Assembly: GCA_048520025.1 (NCBI GenBank)
Contig: DBFZTP010000065.1
Coordinates: 1-10,126, forward strand
Length of the DNA: 10,126 nt
Source of the DNA: Aphodousia sp048520025
Lineage (GTDB): Bacteria; Pseudomonadota; Gammaproteobacteria; Burkholderiales; Burkholderiaceae_F
Direction of reading: 5' to 3'
In this document: in pieces, positions 6,454 through 10,126 of the stretch
Layout: every line of letters begins with the position of its first letter
Position numbering within the stretch: the first letter of the stretch is position 1
Made by a program: the position numbers and the translations under genes
Notes under the pieces: generated by a model
The model's input: only the letters and a program-made list of their open reading frames with translations
Databases searched by the model: none
What the model was told of the DNA's origin: nothing

Positions 6454-7464
6454 TTATTGAGCAGCAGCCTTTACAGCCTTTTGGTGAGCTTGCAAAAGTT
6501 CAACCGTCAAAGCTTCTTTCCAAACCTTAGGGTTGGCAGGTTTATTTTCAGCAGACACTTCTTCACCCTTGTAAAGAGCCACCGGGTAGTTCTTCAAAAG
6601 TTCGGTGCGGCCGTGCTTCACAATGGTTTCAACCATCTTTTGAGCGTTCGGGTTGGTCTTGTCACCCTTATTGATCACAGCAGCAGCTTCAACCAATTGG
6701 AAGTTACCTTCGATCGGATCGATGTAGTCAATCGGCAAGCCCTTGGCCTTATCGGCCACGGCTTGGTGACGAAGACCGAAACCAATGGCGACTTCACCGG
6801 CGCGCAACTTCTTTAAAGGGGCAGAACCGGACTTTTCCAAGTGAGCACCGGCATTCTTTTCTATTAAAGCAATGGTCTTAGCACCGGCTTCATCACCTTC
6901 GTTGGCTAACACGGCTTGCGTCATGAGCCAAGAGGTGGAAGACCCCATGATGTCAGGTACAGAAATCTTGCCCTTGTAGTCGGGCTTGGCAAGATCAGCC
7001 AAAGCCTTGGGGGCCGGGACCTTTGCCGTCTTCATCACTTCCGTATTAATGAACATGGCACCCGTGTTACCTAAAATCGGGGCGTAGAAGTTGGAGGTCG
7101 GATTAATCGTGTCAACCTTGAAAGACAGAGGAGCGAACATGTTGTTCTTCTTTTGATAGCTATCAAGGTAGTAGGTACTGATCGTGACCACGTCGGCTTC
7201 GATCTTCGTGCCTTCGGCAACGAGCTTACCGCCCAATTCCGACGTACCGTAGGATTGCATCAAATAAGCGCCCTTAAAGCCATTCATATCCAAGGCATTT
7301 TTCATGGCGGTTTGCGCTTCTTCGTCGGCATTGGTGTAGATCACGACTTGCTTGGCTTGGGCCGTTTGCGTGGCCTTTGCGTCAGAAGCCTTGTCTCCGC
7401 AAGCGGTCAAACCCATGACCGCTGCCGAAAGAACAGAAAGCGTAAGAACAGAGATGCGTTTCAT
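6454..7464 (-). CDS. phnS: Phosphonate (2-AEP) ABC transporter substrate-binding lipoprotein
   Basis: A 336-residue extracytoplasmic binding protein of the family that includes the ferric-iron and AEP binders. The signal peptide has K2-R3, a hydrophobic stretch and a lipobox LTAC (19-22), so mature Cys22 should be lipidated; Gly follows it, not the inner-membrane-retaining Asp. A short Ala/Lys/Thr-rich linker (about 23-38) leads to the binding domain, which opens with QVVIYTNADEEAQ (39-51). The assignment to AEP rests on the operon (transporter genes before, phnW and phnX after) and on resemblance to PhnS-type proteins; sequence alone would leave ferric or polyamine-type ligands possible. The ATG lies 13 nt after the permease stop, with GGAGA 4 nt upstream. 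The gene is followed by the hairpin at 6401-6435. A lipoprotein form is less common than a free periplasmic one in Gram-negatives. Confidence 0.87.
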   Translation of the reverse strand: MKRISVLTLSVLSAAVMGLTACGDKASDAKATQTAQAKQVVIYTNADEEAQTAMKNALDMNGFKGAYLMQSYGTSELGGKLVAEGTKIEADVVTISTYYLDSYQKKNNMFAPLSFKVDTINPTSNFYAPILGNTGAMFINTEVMKTAKVPAPKALADLAKPDYKGKISVPDIMGSSTSWLMTQAVLANEGDEAGAKTIALIEKNAGAHLEKSGSAPLKKLRAGEVAIGFGLRHQAVADKAKGLPIDYIDPIEGNFQLVEAAAVINKGDKTNPNAQKMVETIVKHGRTELLKNYPVALYKGEEVSAENKPANPKVWKEALTVELLQAHQKAVKAAAQ

Positions 7465-7477
7465 AATGTCTCCAAAT

Positions 7478-9205
7478 TTAAGAAAGAGGCTGAGAAGTCG
7501 CGCTGCGACCCCACAGTTTGCTAATCAATTGATTAAGCGTTCGAGTTAACGATTGAAAGAAAGTGTTATTGGGCTTCTCTGCCTGCTCGGCCAAGTAGTC
7601 AAAAAGGCATTTGGCAAAGACATTGGTAAAGAAGATCAAAAGGGATAAAACAAAGATTTCTTCAAATTTTTCAAAGTATTGAAGTTCTTTAATCTTGGTG
7701 GTCAAAAGCATCGTTCGAGCACCCGTTAAGAACACCACGGCGCTGATCGTGACCATGGCACTCACAAAGAAGTACTGGAACATATGCAAAATCGTTGACC
7801 AAGAATTCGGAATAATCACGCGCCAGACAGTCTTGATCCAGCTATCGCCCATCAATGCGCCCGTCGTTTCCCAACCGGCATTCATCTTTGAAAAAGCAGA
7901 CGTTGCCATCATGTAGGGCGTTGTGAAGAAGTGAACGAGGTTAGCCAAAATTAAAATTAGGAATGTATTGGCTAACCACGTGCCACTCATCGCAAACAAA
8001 AAGCCAATCCCTAAAACCATGCCGGGTACGGTGTTGGCAATCATGGCGAAAATATCCATCGTGGTTTGGCACCAGCCCGAGAGATTAGAGCGAGCCTTAA
8101 TGAGGCCAGCGACAAAACAAACCACGCACCCGACAAAGGCTGAGGCCAGGGCCACGCCGACCGAGTGGGTATAGACCTGCCAAACAGCGTCGTCCGACAA
8201 AATGCGTTTGACCACATCCAATGTAAAGTACGGTTGATAGGGCCATTGCTTCACAAAGGGCACCACAAACATCACCACGAAGACCGATAAAAGTGCCAAG
8301 GCAATCAAACCGTAATAACCCATAAAGAGGCGGTCACGTAAAGGATTGGCAGAAACATCGCCTTTACTTAACTTGTTGTAGCGGAAGTTAAAGCGTTCGG
8401 CGTAGCGAAGAAGAATGACACTCACAATCGAGGGCACAAGCATAGCCATGGCAATCACAGCCCCTTCACCAAAATTGGGGATGGCGCCCATCATCGTCAT
8501 ATAAAGTTCCGTAGCAATCACGCTATATTCACCCGCAATAGAGACGGGGATACCGAAGTCGGTAAAGGCTAAGAAGAAACTCAAAATGAAGGCGGAAATT
8601 AAGGCACCGGCCACAGGACGGAACGCCGTCATGTAGAAGGTTCGCAGGGGACTGTCACCCATTAAGCGCGAGACAATCGTGAAATTGCGATCAACGTAGT
8701 AAAAAGCGTTATGCAAAATCAAAAAGGCCGCGGGCAACGTATAAATGACGTCTGCAATCAAAAGACCCCAAAAGCCATAGATCGAAAAAGGCGGGGGAGC
8801 AATCAATTGACTCACAAGCCCTAGGCGCCCAAACGAGTAAATCACGGCAAAACCGTAAGTAATCGACGGCAAGAATAGGGGAAGGAGCACAATGATTTGG
8901 AAAATCTTTTTTATGCGCTTATCAATTAAGGTAAAGTGAAGACCGTAAGCGCAAAGGAAAGCTAAACTTGCAGAAATTAAGGCTGAGAGCCCCGAAACCG
9001 TAAAGCTGTGACCTAAAGCGACCCAAAAGCGTTCTTGATTTAAAAGCGCAGTGTAGTTATGAAAGAGTCCTACCTCTTCGCCTTGAGTGGCAAAGGACTG
9101 CATCAAAACGCACCCTAAGGGGTAAAGCAAAATGGCAGACAACCCCAACGTCACCAACACGTAAAGAATCTTTAAATCTTTACGTTCATTACCCATCAAA
9201 CTCAT
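7478..9205 (-). CDS. phnU: Fused two-domain permease of the 2-AEP ABC transporter (PhnU/PhnV-like)
   Basis: A 575-residue inner-membrane protein with two consecutive binding-protein-dependent permease domains in one chain. About six membrane segments fall in each half (roughly 12-34, 66-90, 102-127, 145-168, 196-222, 245-268; then 296-318, 345-370, 382-408, 411-435, 468-495, 516-538). Each half has its EAA-type coupling loop for the ATPase, near 171-198 (G183, LMGDSPLRTF) and 439-466 (G452, LMGDSWIKTV). A soluble tail of about 35 residues ends it. It would form the whole channel that Salmonella builds from separate PhnU and PhnV; fused forms also occur in iron (Fbp) and thiamine (ThiP) transporters, so the substrate is inferred from phnW and phnX. 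The first ATG is preferred, since AGGGAG lies 8 nt before it, while Met4 would be 17 nt away. The gap to the ATPase gene is 21 nt. Confidence 0.88.
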   Translation of the reverse strand: MSLMGNERKDLKILYVLVTLGLSAILLYPLGCVLMQSFATQGEEVGLFHNYTALLNQERFWVALGHSFTVSGLSALISASLAFLCAYGLHFTLIDKRIKKIFQIIVLLPLFLPSITYGFAVIYSFGRLGLVSQLIAPPPFSIYGFWGLLIADVIYTLPAAFLILHNAFYYVDRNFTIVSRLMGDSPLRTFYMTAFRPVAGALISAFILSFFLAFTDFGIPVSIAGEYSVIATELYMTMMGAIPNFGEGAVIAMAMLVPSIVSVILLRYAERFNFRYNKLSKGDVSANPLRDRLFMGYYGLIALALLSVFVVMFVVPFVKQWPYQPYFTLDVVKRILSDDAVWQVYTHSVGVALASAFVGCVVCFVAGLIKARSNLSGWCQTTMDIFAMIANTVPGMVLGIGFLFAMSGTWLANTFLILILANLVHFFTTPYMMATSAFSKMNAGWETTGALMGDSWIKTVWRVIIPNSWSTILHMFQYFFVSAMVTISAVVFLTGARTMLLTTKIKELQYFEKFEEIFVLSLLIFFTNVFAKCLFDYLAEQAEKPNNTFFQSLTRTLNQLISKLWGRSATSQPLS

Positions 9206-9226
9206 TCTTACTGCTCCCTAAACGCC

Positions 9227-10039
9227 TTAAGCCACCGCTTGATGGATGTGATAGCCCGCACGCTCCCACGTGTTTTGAGGAACTTCGTGGGCATGGGTTT
9301 CGTTAAAGAGTTTTAAGATATTGGAGCGTTTAACGTTAAGTTGCTTCAAAATGAACTGACGAATAAAGTCATCAGCGGGTTCATGAACAATCGTTTGAGG
9401 ATCGGCAAATTGGGCAATCTTGCCGTTATTGATAATGAGAACGCGGTCAGAGAGCGTTAAAGCTTCTTCCGGATCGTGCGTAACAATCAACGTCGTGAGT
9501 TTATATTGACGGGCAACGCGACGGATACGTTCTTTAATGGACTCTTTGATAATGCCGTCCAACGCAGATAAGGGTTCGTCCAACAAAAGCACTTTGGGCT
9601 TCATAACAAGGGTTCTCGCAATGGCCACACGTTGCTTTTGGCCGCCTGAGAGCTCATCAATGCGTTGATCTAAGTGTTTACGCAAGCCCAAAAGGTCAAT
9701 CAGTTCATCGACTTCTTCTTGATTAGATGTGTTCGGACGGTTACGAAGTCCATAGACAATGTTTTCGTAAGCGTTGAGATTAGGAAAGAGTGCAAAGTCT
9801 TGAAAGACAATGTTAAAGCCACGCTTTTGCATGGGAACTCGGCTTAAGTCTTCGCCGTCGCAAAAGAGTTTGCCTGCTGTAATGTCGGTGAGACCCAAAA
9901 TTAAATTCAGTAAAGTGGTTTTACCACAACCCGATGGGCCCAAAATGGAGACAATTTCTCCCTTTTGAATACTCAAATTAATATCGGTCAAAATGTCTCG
10001 ATCACCGAAACGCTTGCAAACGTTATGCAGTTCCAACAT
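9227..10039 (-). CDS. phnT: ABC transporter ATPase of the 2-AEP uptake system (PhnT-like)
   Basis: A 270-residue ABC ATPase that would power the fused permease from the cytoplasmic side. All nucleotide motifs are present: Walker A GPSGCGKTT (34-42), Q-loop Q80, signature LSGGQ (130-134), Walker B VLLLDEP (150-156) with catalytic E155, D-loop SALD (158-161) and switch H188. The fold ends near 240 and only about 30 further residues follow, so the C-terminal TOBE domain of longer relatives (about 350 residues, including Salmonella PhnT) is missing. That fits the shorter nitrate/taurine/thiamine-like ATPases and leaves the phnT name resting on context. It is the first gene of the operon. GGAG (10053-10050) lies 10 nt from the ATG; another ATG at 10044 is out of frame. 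Confidence 0.87.
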   Translation of the reverse strand: MLELHNVCKRFGDRDILTDINLSIQKGEIVSILGPSGCGKTTLLNLILGLTDITAGKLFCDGEDLSRVPMQKRGFNIVFQDFALFPNLNAYENIVYGLRNRPNTSNQEEVDELIDLLGLRKHLDQRIDELSGGQKQRVAIARTLVMKPKVLLLDEPLSALDGIIKESIKERIRRVARQYKLTTLIVTHDPEEALTLSDRVLIINNGKIAQFADPQTIVHEPADDFIRQFILKQLNVKRSNILKLFNETHAHEVPQNTWERAGYHIHQAVA

Positions 10040-10064
10040 AGCATCAAAGCTCCAAAGAAATCAT

Positions 10065-10072
10065 TGACGTCA
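10065..10072. promoter_or_regulatory. TGACGTCA palindrome upstream of the phn operon, possible operator
   Basis: A perfect 8-bp palindrome lies 26 nt before the ATPase start and touches the candidate -10 box. Position suits a repressor site, but it is short, single in the visible region, and its flanks are not symmetric. Confidence 0.25.
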
Positions 10073-10100
10073 TTATTGGGTGCGTATTTGAATTTTCTAA
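10072..10100 (-). promoter_or_regulatory. Possible promoter of the phn operon
   Basis: On the - strand AATAAT (10077-10072) matches the -10 consensus at five of six positions, and TTAGAA (10100-10095) lies 17 nt upstream as a poor -35. The weak -35 would suit an activated promoter. The upstream region is cut by the window edge, so a better site or an activator site may lie outside. Confidence 0.3.
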
Positions 10101-10126
10101 GACAAAAAGATGAAGACTTGATGACG

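Noticed and set aside
6445..6816. Plus-strand open frame of 123 codons opposite phnS
   Set aside because: Shadow of phnS; no ribosome site or domain. The same applies to 7153-7524.
7478..10039. Reading the ABC genes as a ferric iron transporter
   Set aside because: Fusion and family resemblance allow it, but they run directly into phnW and phnX, and the binding protein lacks an obvious paired-tyrosine iron site.
1..10126. tRNA, insertion sequence or CRISPR array
   Set aside because: No cloverleaf-like segment, transposase or regularly spaced repeat was seen on either strand.

Overview
The window looks like a stretch of chromosome from a Gram-negative proteobacterium. The evidence is a lipoprotein-type periplasmic binding protein, a GltS-family sodium symporter, a phn-type operon, strong AGGAG-like ribosome sites and ATG starts throughout. 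The metabolic genes have mid-range G+C: hand counts of single 60-base lines give about 52-57%. A host-associated betaproteobacterium of the Sutterella/Parasutterella kind would fit, but that assignment is a guess. No tRNA, rRNA, insertion sequence or CRISPR array was seen.

Left part (1-3009, + strand): a two-gene unit that reads as DNA processing or defence rather than metabolism. The first gene is cut by the left edge. It encodes a PLD-type nuclease module (HxK...N...E), an SF2 DExH helicase and a DUF3427-type C-terminal region in one chain. Three bases after its stop comes a MutT-like NUDIX hydrolase whose ribosome site lies inside the last helicase codons. A clear intrinsic terminator closes the unit. 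Part of the helicase gene is much more AT-rich than everything else here, including its NUDIX partner.

Middle (3010-4493, + strand): a GltS-family Na+/carboxylate symporter with its own leader and terminator. It is convergent with the operon to its right.

Right part (4504-10126, - strand): a five-gene operon for uptake and use of 2-aminoethylphosphonate (AEP). In transcription order it holds an ABC ATPase (phnT-like), a fused double-domain permease (phnU/V-like), a binding lipoprotein (phnS-like), AEP:pyruvate aminotransferase (phnW) and phosphonoacetaldehyde hydrolase (phnX). Together they would import AEP, transaminate it with pyruvate to phosphonoacetaldehyde plus alanine, and cleave the C-P bond to acetaldehyde and phosphate. 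A hairpin with a U-rich tail sits between phnS and phnW, and phnW has no visible Shine-Dalgarno. This suggests that transporter and enzyme levels are set separately. No regulator gene is visible; the operon's upstream region runs off the right edge.
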